NCBI GenBank assembly: GCA_041905405.1
Contig: JAYRLC010000017.1
Location: 1-64,000 of the forward strand
Source: RAM1 sp041905405
GTDB lineage: Bacteria > Pseudomonadota > Gammaproteobacteria > Burkholderiales > Burkholderiaceae_C
Reading direction: 5' to 3'
Length of the DNA: 64,000 nucleotides
In this document: positions 8,276-18,237 of the stretch, one piece after another
Layout of the letters: each line of letters begins with the position of its first letter
Numbering within the stretch: position 1 is the stretch's first letter
Notes under the pieces: generated by a model
The model's input: the letters and a program-made list of their open reading frames with translations, nothing else
Database searches by the model: none
Told to the model about the DNA's origin: nothing
Program-made: the position numbers and the translations under genes

Positions 8276-10909
8276 ATGGTCCGCACTCTGGCGATGTTTT
8301 TGCTCAGGCTTCCTGCCATCCGGATGGCACTGGGAGCCTTGCTGCTGGCTTGCGCGACCCTGGCCCATGCGGTGCCGTCGGCATGCACCGCCCTGTGGGG
8401 CCTGGATCCGCCCAATCTCAAGTACTGGAACGGTTCCACCTGGGTCACGGCAGCCAATACCAGTCTGCCCAATACCGGCTCGGGCACGATCAATGCCTTG
8501 GGCGGCTATGAAGGTAATGGCGCGCTGTATTTCACCAATCAGGTGTTCGCGCCTGCAAACATGCACAGGGCGTCGTTCGACAACGCCAACGGGACCATCA
8601 CCTTCAGTACCAGCCTTGGGCAGATTGGCACGCCGACGACGGGCTCGTTCCTTGTCTACACCACCACCGCCAACGTCACGGCAACGGCCACGCCCACTGT
8701 TGCCTATTCGTACGTCGGCGCCACTTTCGACCGCGACACATCCAGCCGCCGCATGTTCCTCTATGCGACGATGAACGTGACCAACACCAATGTGCCGACG
8801 CCTCAGGGTGCGACCAATGTGTTAGCCATGATCGGTCTGCTGGATCCCGAATCGCCCGGTTCGGTGTCATGGAAACTCCTTTATCAGACGCAAGGCGCAG
8901 GCACCGTTACCTATCCGTTCATCAACACATCCGGCGACATCTTCGCTGACCAGGAAACCGGCCAGATCTGGATCGTCAACAACACCAATCCGAACCGGAT
9001 GCTGAAGGTGAACCTCAACTACACCGGGTTGACGCTGAATAGCGCCCAAGTCGTGGGAACTGCAACCATTCAGGCGCCAGCAGGCACCAACCTGACGGGC
9101 ACGCAACAGGGTGTCGGCGTGGACCCGTTGACGGGTCTTGTCTACGTCAGTACAGCCCCCGCGGGCAACACGATACGGATCGTGAATCATCAATCCAGCC
9201 CCGTCGTCGGCAACCTTACCGTCACGGGTACCGGCGTGGCCGACATCGGCAACTGCGTGGCGCCGCCCGACCCACCGACGATCACGAAATCGTTCAATCC
9301 AACCACGGCGACGACGCCGGGCACGTCGCTGCTCACGATCACCATCAACAACCCGAACAAGGTGCCGCTGTACACGTCGGCGGCGGTCACGGACACCTTC
9401 CCGTCCAACATGACCATCCATACGACGCCGCGGCTGGCAGGCACCTGTTTTTCAGAAGGGACGGCGGTGCCCACTCGGCCGGCCTCGTCGACCATCACCG
9501 GAGCCGCAGGCGCGTCGGCAGCGGTGATTCCCTCAGGCGCACTGATACCGGGCGGGACGACAAACGGGGGAAGCTGCTCATTCAGCGTTGTGGTGTCGGC
9601 CACCGTAGCCAACCTCTACGTCAACACCATTCCCGCCGGTAGCCTGTCTACAACCGCAGGGAGCAACCAGGCCGGAACCAGCGCCACGTTCCAGGTGCAG
9701 AACGTATCGCTGCCCAACGCGCCGGTAATCACGAAATCGTTCAACCCGGTGACGTCGACGGCCACCACCGGCACGGCGACGTTGACCATCGTCATCACAA
9801 ATCCCAATACGGTCAGCAACACCGTCACAAGCCTGTTGACCGACGTCTTGCCGACGAACATGCAGATCGGCAATCCTCCATCGCTCACGGCGTCGTGCTT
9901 CTCAAACGGTGTAACGGTCACCCGGCCGACAGCGACCACCATTTCGGCAACCGTGGGGCGCACCACGCTGACCATCGCATTGAACAGCGTCATACCGGGA
10001 GGCACGCTCCCGGCTGGTGGCAGTTGCAGCTTCAGCGTACGCGTTTCGCAGACTGTTGCCGGGATCAGCGCCAACACGATTCCCGTGGGCAGCTTGACAA
10101 CGGTGTCTGGCAGCAACGTCACGGAAGCTACCGCGACGTACTTCCTGCGGGCCAGCGATTTCTCGGTCGTGAAGAGTCAGCGCGAAGGCACGACGGGCGC
10201 CACCACCACGTCCAACATCGAAGTAGCGTCGGGGGTCACGATCTCTTACGTCATCAACATACGCAACACAGGGGGGGTCGCTGGCACCCGAACCTTTACC
10301 GACACGTTGCCGGCGCTCATAACGCCGACGCTGTCGGTGGGGACAGCAACTGTGGGCGGGGCAACAGCTTGTACGATTGCGACATCGGTGACCGGCGGGG
10401 CGACGCGAATCGTCGGAACTGTCACAGGCGCCCCGATCGGCGGTGGCTGTGATCTGACCATTTCGGCGAAGGTCAGCGTCACCGCCATTGTCTCTACGGC
10501 AACCAATGTAGTGACCATAGGTACTGTCACCGGCGCGGTGGATACGGACACGAGCAATAATTCCTCTACCGTCGTGCTGGTCATCAAGCCGGCGGCGAAC
10601 CTGTCCATCAGCAAAGATGACGGCAAGACCATCCTGCTCACCGGGTCCACCAACGCTTACACCATTACGGTGGCCAATGCCGGGCCATCTGCCGCCGACG
10701 GCGCGGTTCTCAAAGACCCTGCGGCCACCGGACTGGACTGCACCAACATCACCTGTGCGGCCAGCGGCGGCGCATCGTGTCCTCTACCTGCGCAATTGTT
10801 CGTCAGCGCGCTTCAGTCCAATACCGGGCTCACCATACCCACATTCCCATCCGGCAGTACCGTCACGTTCGTGCTGAGCTGCACGGTCACAGCCACCGGT
10901 GAGCCCTGA
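8276..10909 (+). CDS. Secreted DUF11-type repeat protein, adhesin-like
   Basis: An 877-residue Thr/Ser/Asn-rich exported protein. The signal peptide is about residues 1-32 (ending TLAHA before VPSAC). Residues about 33-325 form a beta-rich head with no family I recognise. Four immunoglobulin-like DUF11-type modules follow, opening near 329 (PTITKSFNP), 481 (PVITKSFNP), 625 (DFSVVKSQRE) and 773 (NLSISKDDGK). No IPTL or sortase-type anchor follows the last module, which stops at TATGEP. Codon use is visibly less GC-biased than in neighbouring genes. I prefer ATG 8276 over a TTG at 8243 because it puts the signal peptide at the start. A cell-surface or matrix role is inferred. Confidence 0.72.
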   Translation: MVRTLAMFLLRLPAIRMALGALLLACATLAHAVPSACTALWGLDPPNLKYWNGSTWVTAANTSLPNTGSGTINALGGYEGNGALYFTNQVFAPANMHRASFDNANGTITFSTSLGQIGTPTTGSFLVYTTTANVTATATPTVAYSYVGATFDRDTSSRRMFLYATMNVTNTNVPTPQGATNVLAMIGLLDPESPGSVSWKLLYQTQGAGTVTYPFINTSGDIFADQETGQIWIVNNTNPNRMLKVNLNYTGLTLNSAQVVGTATIQAPAGTNLTGTQQGVGVDPLTGLVYVSTAPAGNTIRIVNHQSSPVVGNLTVTGTGVADIGNCVAPPDPPTITKSFNPTTATTPGTSLLTITINNPNKVPLYTSAAVTDTFPSNMTIHTTPRLAGTCFSEGTAVPTRPASSTITGAAGASAAVIPSGALIPGGTTNGGSCSFSVVVSATVANLYVNTIPAGSLSTTAGSNQAGTSATFQVQNVSLPNAPVITKSFNPVTSTATTGTATLTIVITNPNTVSNTVTSLLTDVLPTNMQIGNPPSLTASCFSNGVTVTRPTATTISATVGRTTLTIALNSVIPGGTLPAGGSCSFSVRVSQTVAGISANTIPVGSLTTVSGSNVTEATATYFLRASDFSVVKSQREGTTGATTTSNIEVASGVTISYVINIRNTGGVAGTRTFTDTLPALITPTLSVGTATVGGATACTIATSVTGGATRIVGTVTGAPIGGGCDLTISAKVSVTAIVSTATNVVTIGTVTGAVDTDTSNNSSTVVLVIKPAANLSISKDDGKTILLTGSTNAYTITVANAGPSAADGAVLKDPAATGLDCTNITCAASGGASCPLPAQLFVSALQSNTGLTIPTFPSGSTVTFVLSCTVTATGEP

Positions 10910-10946
10910 CGGCACAAGTCCGTCCGGAAACAGCTCAACAGGCGCT

Positions 10947-11507
10947 CTAGCAGGTGTGCAGCCGCGAACTTCGCGGCAGATGCGCCATCAGGAACTCCAT
11001 CTGGTCCGCCAGGATGCGACGGTTGCGCAGGATGAAGTCCTCCCACAGGCTCGGCACATAGGGTGCGTAGATCAACGGCATGCGGGCCTGCTCGGGTGTG
11101 CGGTTGCTCTTGCGGTGGTTGCAGGCACGGCACGCCGTGACCACATTCATCCAGTGATCCCGGCCGTTCTGCGCGAACGGGATGATGTGCTCCCGGGTGA
11201 GCTCGTCCTCATGAAAGTGGTCGCCGCAATAGGCGCACACGTTGCGGTCGCGTGCGAACAGCTTGCTGTTGGTCAGGCCCGGCTTGAGGTCAAAGGGGTT
11301 GATGTTCGGCACGCCCTTGGTGCCGATGATGCTGCTGATCGCGATGACCGACTGCTGCCCCGTCACCGCGTTGTGCCCGCCGCGAAAGACCGCCACTTCG
11401 GCGCCGACTTCCCAGCGTACCTCGTCCGCGGCGTAGTGCAGCACCGCCTGCTCCAGCGATATCCACGACTGCGGCAAACCTTGGGCGGACAGCTTCAAGA
11501 CCTTCAA
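10947..11507 (-). CDS. HNH endonuclease family protein
   Basis: A 186-residue protein with a C-terminal HNH nuclease fold: first zinc pair CAYCG, core REHIIPFAQNGRDHWMN, second zinc pair CRACNHRKSNRT. The first 90 residues (MKVLKLSAQGLPQSWISLEQ) match a conserved proteobacterial HNH protein of unknown job, not a restriction or intein nuclease. The only sensible start is a TTG at 11507, preceded by GGAGG at a good distance. The ATG a little upstream (11520) is in another frame. No methylase or mobile element lies alongside. It converges on the DUF11 gene. Confidence 0.8.
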   Translation of the reverse strand: MKVLKLSAQGLPQSWISLEQAVLHYAADEVRWEVGAEVAVFRGGHNAVTGQQSVIAISSIIGTKGVPNINPFDLKPGLTNSKLFARDRNVCAYCGDHFHEDELTREHIIPFAQNGRDHWMNVVTACRACNHRKSNRTPEQARMPLIYAPYVPSLWEDFILRNRRILADQMEFLMAHLPRSSRLHTC

Positions 11508-11548
11508 AACACGCCTCCATCAGGGATGAGAAACCGTTTGGCAGACCA

Positions 11549-11573
11549 GCACATCGGCACAGCGGCGATGTGC
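11549..11573. repeat. Inverted repeat between the HNH gene and ribF
   Basis: A perfect 8-bp inverted repeat, GCACATCG and CGATGTGC, separated by 9 bases, sits in the 168-base divergent intergenic region. It has no T-run, so it is not a terminator. An operator role is possible but nothing else supports it. Confidence 0.3.
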
Positions 11574-11675
11574 AGCACAATATACCCTGTTTCCGCGACG
11601 GTACTGCGCTGCAGCAACGTCAGGCATGGCCTGGCGTGAAGCGGCTGCTATCAAAAAGATATCAATCCGGCTTTC

Positions 11676-12647
11676 ATGCGCATCTTCAGAGGGTTCCATC
11701 ATCCAGGCCTGGCGCAGGCCTGCGCCTTGACCATCGGCAACTTCGACGGGGTGCATCGCGGCCATCAGGCCATGCTGGCCCTGCTCATGAACGAGGCCCG
11801 GCACCGCGGCGTGCCCAGCTGTGTCATGACGTTCGAGCCGCATCCGCGCGACTATTTCGCGGCGGTTGCGCGCAAGCCGGAGCTGGCACCCGCGCGCATT
11901 GCCACGCTGCGCGACAAGCTGTACGAACTGGCCCAGTGCGGCGTGGACCAGTGCATCGTGCTGCCTTTCACCGCAGCGTTCGCCGCGCAATCGCCGCAGG
12001 GCTTTATCGATGGCGTGCTGGTTCGCGGCCTGGGCGTGAAATACGTGCTGGTGGGCGACGACTTCCGCTTCGGCGCAAAGCGCGCGGGCGACTACGCGAT
12101 GCTGGACGCCGCCGGCGGCGTCGCGGGCTTCGACGTGGCCCGCATGAACAGCTACGAGGTCCACGGCCTGCGCGTGTCCAGTTCGGCCGTGCGCGAGGCA
12201 CTGGGCCACGGCCGTATGGACGACGCGGCGGCGCTGCTCGGGCGCCCCTACAGCATCAGCGGCCACGTGGTGCACGGGCGCAAGCTGGGTCGCACGCTGG
12301 GGTTCAAAACGCTGAACCTGCGCTTTTCGCACTGGAAGCCGGCCGCCAGCGGCATTTTTGCCGTCATGGTCCACGGGTTGGGGCGGCCGCTGCAGGGTGT
12401 CGCCAACCTGGGCATCCGCCCGTCGCTGGACCCGAACGATGTCAATGGTGGGCGCGTGTTGCTGGAAACCCATTGCCTGGAGTGGCCCGCCGAACTGGGC
12501 CCTGAAGGGGCCTACGGTAAAATCATCCGCGTGGAACTGCTGCACAAACTGCACGACGAGCTGAAGTACGACGGTCTGGATGCCCTCACGCAAGGCATCA
12601 ACCGGGACTGCGACGACGCGCGCGCCTGGTTCGCGGCGCGAATTTGA
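11676..12647 (+). CDS. ribF: Bifunctional riboflavin kinase / FAD synthetase
   Basis: A 323-residue cytosolic enzyme making FMN and then FAD from riboflavin. The N-terminal FAD synthetase (nucleotidyltransferase) domain shows LTIGNFDGVHRGHQAML and, further on, RVSSSAVREALGHGRMDDA. The C-terminal riboflavin kinase domain shows the degenerate nucleotide-binding motif GRKLGRTLGFKTLNL and then VANLGIRPSLD. Length is usual. Gene order ribF-ileS-lspA is common in proteobacteria and links cofactor supply, isoleucyl-tRNA synthesis and lipoprotein processing. A 108-base gap before ileS allows it a separate promoter. Confidence 0.95.
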   Translation: MRIFRGFHHPGLAQACALTIGNFDGVHRGHQAMLALLMNEARHRGVPSCVMTFEPHPRDYFAAVARKPELAPARIATLRDKLYELAQCGVDQCIVLPFTAAFAAQSPQGFIDGVLVRGLGVKYVLVGDDFRFGAKRAGDYAMLDAAGGVAGFDVARMNSYEVHGLRVSSSAVREALGHGRMDDAAALLGRPYSISGHVVHGRKLGRTLGFKTLNLRFSHWKPAASGIFAVMVHGLGRPLQGVANLGIRPSLDPNDVNGGRVLLETHCLEWPAELGPEGAYGKIIRVELLHKLHDELKYDGLDALTQGINRDCDDARAWFAARI

Positions 12648-12755
12648 AGGGGCCGCGGGTGGCCCCGCCCGCACGATGCCCCGCTCTCCTCACACCCCAC
12701 AGGCCTGCCGGATTGCCCCGCAGGCCACCCGGCACCGAACCATTGAAGCCTGGCC

Positions 12756-15599
12756 ATGAGCACCGACAAAGTTGATTACCGCGCCACCCTGAACCTGCCC
12801 GACACGCCGTTCCCCATGCGGGGCGACCTGCCCAAGCGCGAGCCCGGCTGGACCCAGGCGTGGAATGACGAAGGCCTGTACAAGCGCCTGCGCGATGCCC
12901 GCCGCGGCGCGCCCAAGTTCATCCTGCACGACGGCCCACCCTATGCCAACGGCCAGATCCACATGGGCCACGCCGTCAACAAAATCCTCAAGGACATGAT
13001 CGTCAAGGCGCGCCAGCTCAAGGGGCTGGACGCGCAGTACATCCCGGGCTGGGACTGCCACGGCCTGCCGATCGAAAACGCCATCGAGAAGAAATACGGC
13101 CGCAACCTGCCGCGCGAAGAGATGCAGGCCAAGAGCCGCGCCTTCGCCACCGAGCAGATCGCCATCCAGATGGCAGACTTCAAGCGCCTGGGCGTGCTGG
13201 GCGACTGGGACCATCCCTACCGCACCATGGACTTCAGCAATGAAGCCGACGAGATCCGCGCGTTCAAGCGCGTGATGGAGCGCGGCTTTGTTTACCGGGG
13301 CCTGAAGCCCGTGTACTGGTGCTTTGACTGCGGCAGCTCGCTAGCCGAGTTCGAGATCGAGTACGCCGACAAGAAGTCGCAGACGCTGGACGTGGCATTC
13401 AAGTCGCACGAGCCCGCGAAGCTGGCGGCCGCTTTCGGCCTGCCGTCACTGGCCAAGGACGCGTTCGCGGTGATCTGGACCACCACCGCCTGGACCATCC
13501 CCGCCAACCAGGCGCTCAACTTGAACCCCGAGCTCGAGTACGCCCTGGTGGACACCGAGCGCGGCTTGCTGGTGCTGGCAGCGTCGCTGGTCGAAAAATG
13601 CATGGCGCGCTACAAGCTCACCGGCACGGTGCTCGCCACCGTCAAGGGCGAGAAGCTCGGCGGGCTCGAGTTCGAACACCCGTTGTACGACGTGGACGCG
13701 GGCTACCGCCGCCTGTCCCCCGTGTACCTGGCCGACTACGCCACGGCCGACGACGGCACGGGTATCGTGCACTCGTCGCCCGCCTACGGTCTGGACGACT
13801 TCAACTCCTGCGTCGCGCACGGCCTGAGCTACGACGACATCCTGAACCCCGTGCAGGGCAACGGCACCTACGCGCCTGACTTTCCCCTGTTCGGCGGCCA
13901 GCACATCTGGAAGGCCGTGCCGAACATCCTGGAGGCGCTGCAAGCCGCCGGCCGCCTGATGGCCACCGAGGGCATCACCCACAGCTACCCACACTGCTGG
14001 CGCCACAAGACGCCGGTGATCTACCGCGCCGCCGCGCAGTGGTTCATCCGCATGGACGAGGGCGAAGGCGTTTTCACGAAAGACAAGGCGCCCAAGACAC
14101 TGCGCCAGCTCGCGCTGGACGCGATCGAGGAAACCAGCTTCTACCCCGAGAACGGCAAGGCCCGCCTGCGCGACATGATCGCGGGCCGGCCCGACTGGTG
14201 CATCAGCCGCCAGCGCAGCTGGGGCGTGCCGCTGCCGCTGTTCCTGCACAAGGACAGCGGCGAACTGCACCCGCGCACGCCCGAGATCCTGGACCTGGCC
14301 GCCGACATCGTGCAGCAAGGCGGCATCGAAGCCTGGAGCAAGGCCACGCCCGAGGACATCCTGGCGCGCGTGGGCGCCACAGGCGACGCGGCCAGCTACA
14401 CCAAGAGCAGCGACATCCTTGAAGTGTGGTTCGACTCCGGTACGACCCACACCACGGTGCTCAAGGGCTCGCACCCCGGCGCCGGCCATGACACGGGGCC
14501 GGAGGCCGACCTGTACCTGGAAGGCCACGACCAGCACCGCGGCTGGTTCCACAGCTCGCTGCTCACGGCCTGCGCCATGTACGGCCGCGCGCCGTACAAG
14601 GGCCTGCTGACCCACGGCTTCACCGTGGACAGCCAGGGCCGCAAGATGAGCAAGTCGCTGGGCAACGGCGTGGACCCGCAGGAAACCAGCAAGAAGCTGG
14701 GCGCCGAGATCATCCGCCTGTGGGTGGCCGCGTCCGACTATTCGGGCGACATCGCCGGCGACGACAAGATCCTGGCCCGCGTGGTGGACGCCTACCGCCG
14801 CATCCGCAACACGCTGCGCTTCCTGCTGGCCAACGTGAGCGACTTCAACCCCGCGACGGACGCCGTACCGCTGGACCAGTTGCTGGAGATCGACCGCTAC
14901 GCGCTCGGCCGCGCGGCCCAGTTCCAGGCCGAGGTGCTCGCGCACTTCGAGGTGTACGAGTTCCACCCCGTGGTGGCCAAGCTGCAGCTGTACTGCAGCG
15001 AGGACCTGGGCGGCTTCTACCTGGACATCCTCAAGGACCGGCTGTACACCACGGCCCCCAAGTCGCCCGCCCGCCGCAGCGCGCAAACGGCCCTGTGGCA
15101 CATCACGCACGCCATGCTGCGCTGGATGGCGCCGTTTCTGAGCTTCACGGCCGAGGAGGCGTGGAAGGTGTTCGGCACGTCGGAGTCCATCTTCCTGGAA
15201 ACCTACGCCCAGCTGCCGCCGGCTGACGAGGCCCTGCTGGCAAAGTGGGCCCGCATCCGCGACATCCGCGACCACGTCAACAAGGACATCGAGGCATTGC
15301 GCGCCGAAGGCAAGGTCGGCTCGTCGCTGCAGGCCAATGTGGCGCTGGCCGCGGGGCCGGACGACCTGGCGCTGCTGAGCAGCCTGGGGGACGACCTGAA
15401 GTTCGTGTTCATCACCTCGGCCGTTGCGCTGGCGGCGGCGGATGCCACGGTGGCGACCGTCGTCGCATCCAACGCCGCCAAGTGCGAGCGCTGCTGGCAC
15501 TACCGCGACGACGTGGGCCACGACGCAGCGCACCCCACGCTGTGCGGGCGCTGCACCAGCAACCTCTACGGCACCGGCGAAATCCGGACGATTGCCTGA
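12756..15599 (+). CDS. ileS: Isoleucyl-tRNA synthetase
   Basis: A 947-residue class I aminoacyl-tRNA synthetase charging tRNA-Ile. The HIGH-type motif appears as HMGH in PPYANGQIHMGHAVNKILKD, and KMSKS near residue 630 as GRKMSKSLGNGVDPQ. Editing-domain sequence lies between them, with WTTTAWTIPANQA near 240. The C-terminal zinc finger (CERCWHYRDD and LCGRC near residues 910-935) is the form found in bacterial type-1 IleRS. Length is typical. Its TGA overlaps the lspA ATG by one base, giving translational coupling. Confidence 0.97.
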   Translation: MSTDKVDYRATLNLPDTPFPMRGDLPKREPGWTQAWNDEGLYKRLRDARRGAPKFILHDGPPYANGQIHMGHAVNKILKDMIVKARQLKGLDAQYIPGWDCHGLPIENAIEKKYGRNLPREEMQAKSRAFATEQIAIQMADFKRLGVLGDWDHPYRTMDFSNEADEIRAFKRVMERGFVYRGLKPVYWCFDCGSSLAEFEIEYADKKSQTLDVAFKSHEPAKLAAAFGLPSLAKDAFAVIWTTTAWTIPANQALNLNPELEYALVDTERGLLVLAASLVEKCMARYKLTGTVLATVKGEKLGGLEFEHPLYDVDAGYRRLSPVYLADYATADDGTGIVHSSPAYGLDDFNSCVAHGLSYDDILNPVQGNGTYAPDFPLFGGQHIWKAVPNILEALQAAGRLMATEGITHSYPHCWRHKTPVIYRAAAQWFIRMDEGEGVFTKDKAPKTLRQLALDAIEETSFYPENGKARLRDMIAGRPDWCISRQRSWGVPLPLFLHKDSGELHPRTPEILDLAADIVQQGGIEAWSKATPEDILARVGATGDAASYTKSSDILEVWFDSGTTHTTVLKGSHPGAGHDTGPEADLYLEGHDQHRGWFHSSLLTACAMYGRAPYKGLLTHGFTVDSQGRKMSKSLGNGVDPQETSKKLGAEIIRLWVAASDYSGDIAGDDKILARVVDAYRRIRNTLRFLLANVSDFNPATDAVPLDQLLEIDRYALGRAAQFQAEVLAHFEVYEFHPVVAKLQLYCSEDLGGFYLDILKDRLYTTAPKSPARRSAQTALWHITHAMLRWMAPFLSFTAEEAWKVFGTSESIFLETYAQLPPADEALLAKWARIRDIRDHVNKDIEALRAEGKVGSSLQANVALAAGPDDLALLSSLGDDLKFVFITSAVALAAADATVATVVASNAAKCERCWHYRDDVGHDAAHPTLCGRCTSNLYGTGEIRTIA

Positions 15600-16102
15600 T
15601 GGCCAAGACCACCTTCACCCGTTCGGCCGGCGCCAGCCTGTTGCCCTGGCTGGCCCTGGCGCTGATCATCGCCATCGCCGACCAGTTCACCAAGGTGCTG
15701 ATCCTGGGCTACTACAAGCTGGGCGACAGCACCTACGTGACCAGCTTCTTCAACGTCGTTCGCGTGCACAACACGGGCGCGGCGTTCTCGTTCCTGGCGA
15801 CGGCATCGGGCTGGCAACGCTGGTTCTTCACCGGCATCGGCGTGGCGGCGGCGCTGTTCATCATCTGGATGCTGCGCTCGCACGCGGGGCAGCGGCTGTT
15901 CTCGTTCGCGCTGGCCTGCATCCTGGGCGGCGCCGTGGGCAACGTGGTGGACCGGCTGCTGCACGGCTACGTGGTGGACTTCCTGGACTTTCACTGGGGC
16001 GGCTGGCATTTCCCGGCGTTCAACCTGGCCGATGCGGCGATCACGCTGGGCGCCATCTGCCTGATCCTGGACGAACTGCTGCGGGTGCGGCGATCCCGGT
16101 AA
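15599..16102 (+). CDS. lspA: Lipoprotein signal peptidase II
   Basis: A 167-residue inner-membrane aspartyl peptidase that removes signal peptides from diacylated prolipoproteins. Four hydrophobic segments are evident. The two catalytic aspartates lie in GNVVDRLLHGYVVDF and FNLADAAITLG, and the conserved HNTGAAFSF loop is present. The start ATG overlaps the ileS stop as TGATG. An open frame extends upstream inside ileS but is shadow sequence. Several lipoprotein substrates with clear lipoboxes are encoded in this window, for example at 6724 and 54822. Confidence 0.96.
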   Translation: MAKTTFTRSAGASLLPWLALALIIAIADQFTKVLILGYYKLGDSTYVTSFFNVVRVHNTGAAFSFLATASGWQRWFFTGIGVAAALFIIWMLRSHAGQRLFSFALACILGGAVGNVVDRLLHGYVVDFLDFHWGGWHFPAFNLADAAITLGAICLILDELLRVRRSR

Positions 16103-16153
16103 TTCCCCGGTAACCGGGGCGCTGCGTCAGGCGTATAGTGATCGCCTGACCGA

Positions 16154-17815
16154 ATGAAGCATCTGTTGAATCTTTTGGCAGCGATCGCGCTGCTTGTGTG
16201 GGGCACCCATCTCGTCCGTACCGGCATCCTGCGGGTATTCGGGGCCAACCTGCGCGACGTTCTGGCGCGCAGCATCAGCAACCGTTACACGGCCGCCATC
16301 TCGGGTATCGGGGTCACGGCGCTGGTGCAGTCCAGCACGGCCACCGCGCTGATCATCTCGTCGTTTGTCGGCCAGGGGCTGGTCACGCTGCCGCTGGCGC
16401 TGGCCGTCATGCTGGGGGCCGACGTGGGCACGAGCCTGATGGCGGTGGTGTTCTCGTTCGACCTGTCCTGGCTGTCGCCGCTGTTCATCTTCGTGGGCGT
16501 GGTGCTGTTCATTTCGCGCCAGTCCACCAGCGTGGGCCGCTTCGGCCGCATCCTGATCGGCCTGGGGCTGATGCTGCTGGCGCTGCGCCTGGTCACGCAG
16601 TCCACCGGGGTGCTCACGCAGGCGCCAGCGGTCAAGGCGCTGCTCGCGTCGCTGGCCAGCGACCTGCTGCTGGAAATCACCATGGGCACGGTGCTGGCGG
16701 TGGTGTCGTATTCCAGCCTGGCCATCGTGCTGCTGACGGCCACGCTCGCGTCGTCCAACGTCATCCCGCTGGATGTGGCCCTGGGCCTGGTGCTGGGCGC
16801 CAACCTGGGCAGCGGCCTGCTGGCCGTGCTGACCACGGCCAAGTCCACCGTCGAGGTTCGCCAGGTCCCCATGGGCAACTTCGTCTTCAAGGCCCTGGGT
16901 GTGCTGATTGCCGCGCCCCTGATCGGCCTGTGGCTGCGCCATGCGCGCCCCTATCTTGGCGACGCGGCCACCGTGGTGGTGATGTTCCATCTGGCGTTCA
17001 ACGTGCTGGTCGGCGTGCTGTTCATCGGCATCACGCAGGTCGTGGCCGGCTGGGTGCAGAAATGGCTGCCCAAGCCCGACAAGACCCTGGCGTCCGGCCG
17101 CCCGCACCATCTGGACCCGTCGGCGTTGAGCACCCCGTCGCTGGCCATTTCCTGCGCGGCCCGCGAGGCGCTGCACCAGGCGGACATTGTCGAGACCATG
17201 ATGCTGGGCGTGCTCAAGGTCATCAAGGACAACGACCTGGCGCTGGCCGAGGACCTGCGCAAGATGGACGATACGGTGGACGAGCTGTATTCGGCCATCA
17301 AGTACTACCTGACCAAGATCTCGCGCGAGGCACTGGCCGAAGAAGAAAGCCGCCGCTGGACCGACATCATCAGCTTCACGATCAACATGGAGCAGATCGG
17401 CGACATCATCGAGCGCGTGCTGATCGATATCGAGGACAAGAAGATCAAGAAAAGCCGCAATTTCTCGGAAGCCGGCATGGCCGAAATCTGCGAACTGCAC
17501 GCCCGCCTGATCGACAACCTGCGACTGGGCATGAGCGTGTTCCTGAACGGCAATGTGCGCGATGCACAGAAGCTGCTGGAGGAAAAGGCGCGATTCCGCG
17601 ACCTGGAGCGCGCCTACGCAGCCACCCATCTGGTGCGTCTGTCCGACAACACCGTGCAGAGCATTGAGACCAGTTCGCTGCACATCGACCTGATCAGCGA
17701 CCTCAAGCGCATCAATTCGCACATTTGCTCGATCGCGTATCCCATTCTGGATTCGGCGGGCGCGTTGGCGCCCAGCCGGTTGCGCCAGCCGCAGCTGGAC
17801 GCCATGTCGAAATAA
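16154..17815 (+). CDS. Na+/phosphate symporter family protein (NptA/YjbB type)
   Basis: A 553-residue membrane transporter. The N-terminal half carries the Na/Pi cotransporter repeat with the conserved QSSTATALIISSFVGQG and a second GANLGSGL segment, plus about eight hydrophobic helices. From about residue 320 on it becomes a soluble all-helical PhoU-like domain (EALHQADIVETMMLGVLKVI and later repeats). This fusion is the YjbB class, which in E. coli exports phosphate. The direction of transport here cannot be told. It converges on the response regulator gene, with 20 bases between stops. Confidence 0.88.
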   Translation: MKHLLNLLAAIALLVWGTHLVRTGILRVFGANLRDVLARSISNRYTAAISGIGVTALVQSSTATALIISSFVGQGLVTLPLALAVMLGADVGTSLMAVVFSFDLSWLSPLFIFVGVVLFISRQSTSVGRFGRILIGLGLMLLALRLVTQSTGVLTQAPAVKALLASLASDLLLEITMGTVLAVVSYSSLAIVLLTATLASSNVIPLDVALGLVLGANLGSGLLAVLTTAKSTVEVRQVPMGNFVFKALGVLIAAPLIGLWLRHARPYLGDAATVVVMFHLAFNVLVGVLFIGITQVVAGWVQKWLPKPDKTLASGRPHHLDPSALSTPSLAISCAAREALHQADIVETMMLGVLKVIKDNDLALAEDLRKMDDTVDELYSAIKYYLTKISREALAEEESRRWTDIISFTINMEQIGDIIERVLIDIEDKKIKKSRNFSEAGMAEICELHARLIDNLRLGMSVFLNGNVRDAQKLLEEKARFRDLERAYAATHLVRLSDNTVQSIETSSLHIDLISDLKRINSHICSIAYPILDSAGALAPSRLRQPQLDAMSK

Positions 17816-17835
17816 TCAGCCAGGCAAGGCCGGCG

Positions 17836-18237
17836 TCAAAGGCCCTGTGAGGTCATCGTTTCACGGCGGCCGCGTTCACGGATGCAGTATTCCAGCAGCG
17901 CGTCGATCTCGGTGGACTTGTCGAACACCGCGTCCGCGCCCAGCTGCGCACAGCGCCAGCGAACATCGTTGGTGGCGTGATTGCTCAGCACAACCATCTT
18001 CTGCTCCGGCTTGCGCCAGCGGCAGGCTTCCAGGATGTTCAGGCCGCTGCCTTCGCGCAGGAACAGGTCAACGATCGCCAGGTCCCAGTAGGCATCGTTG
18101 CGGGCCAGCCATTCGCGGCCTTCGTGCTCGGTTTCGGCCACGCCCACGGGCTCCACCAGTGCAAGCTCCTGCAGCGTTTCGATCAGGTTCTGCCGGATGG
18201 TGGGGCTGTCTTCGACGATATAGGCTCTGAACTTCAT
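17836..18237 (-). CDS. Stand-alone CheY-like response regulator
   Basis: A 133-residue single receiver domain. The acidic pocket is at residues 9-10 (YIVEDSPTI), the phospho-acceptor Asp lies in LAIVDLFLREG near residue 56, the switch Ser in VVLSNHATN, and the conserved Lys in DAVFDKSTE. There is no output domain, so signalling must be by protein contact. AGGAGAGAG sits just before the ATG. No histidine kinase lies in the window, making it an orphan. Confidence 0.85.
   Translation of the reverse strand: MKFRAYIVEDSPTIRQNLIETLQELALVEPVGVAETEHEGREWLARNDAYWDLAIVDLFLREGSGLNILEACRWRKPEQKMVVLSNHATNDVRWRCAQLGADAVFDKSTEIDALLEYCIRERGRRETMTSQGL

Noticed and set aside
13446..15533. A 695-codon minus-strand open frame opposite ileS
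   Set aside because: It is antisense to a certain gene, its translation is Val/Gly/Gln/Arg/His-rich with no motif, and GC-rich DNA commonly leaves the opposite strand open.
16127..17722. A 531-codon minus-strand frame opposite the phosphate transporter
   Set aside because: Composition typical of an antisense frame; the plus-strand protein has clear transporter and PhoU-like segments.
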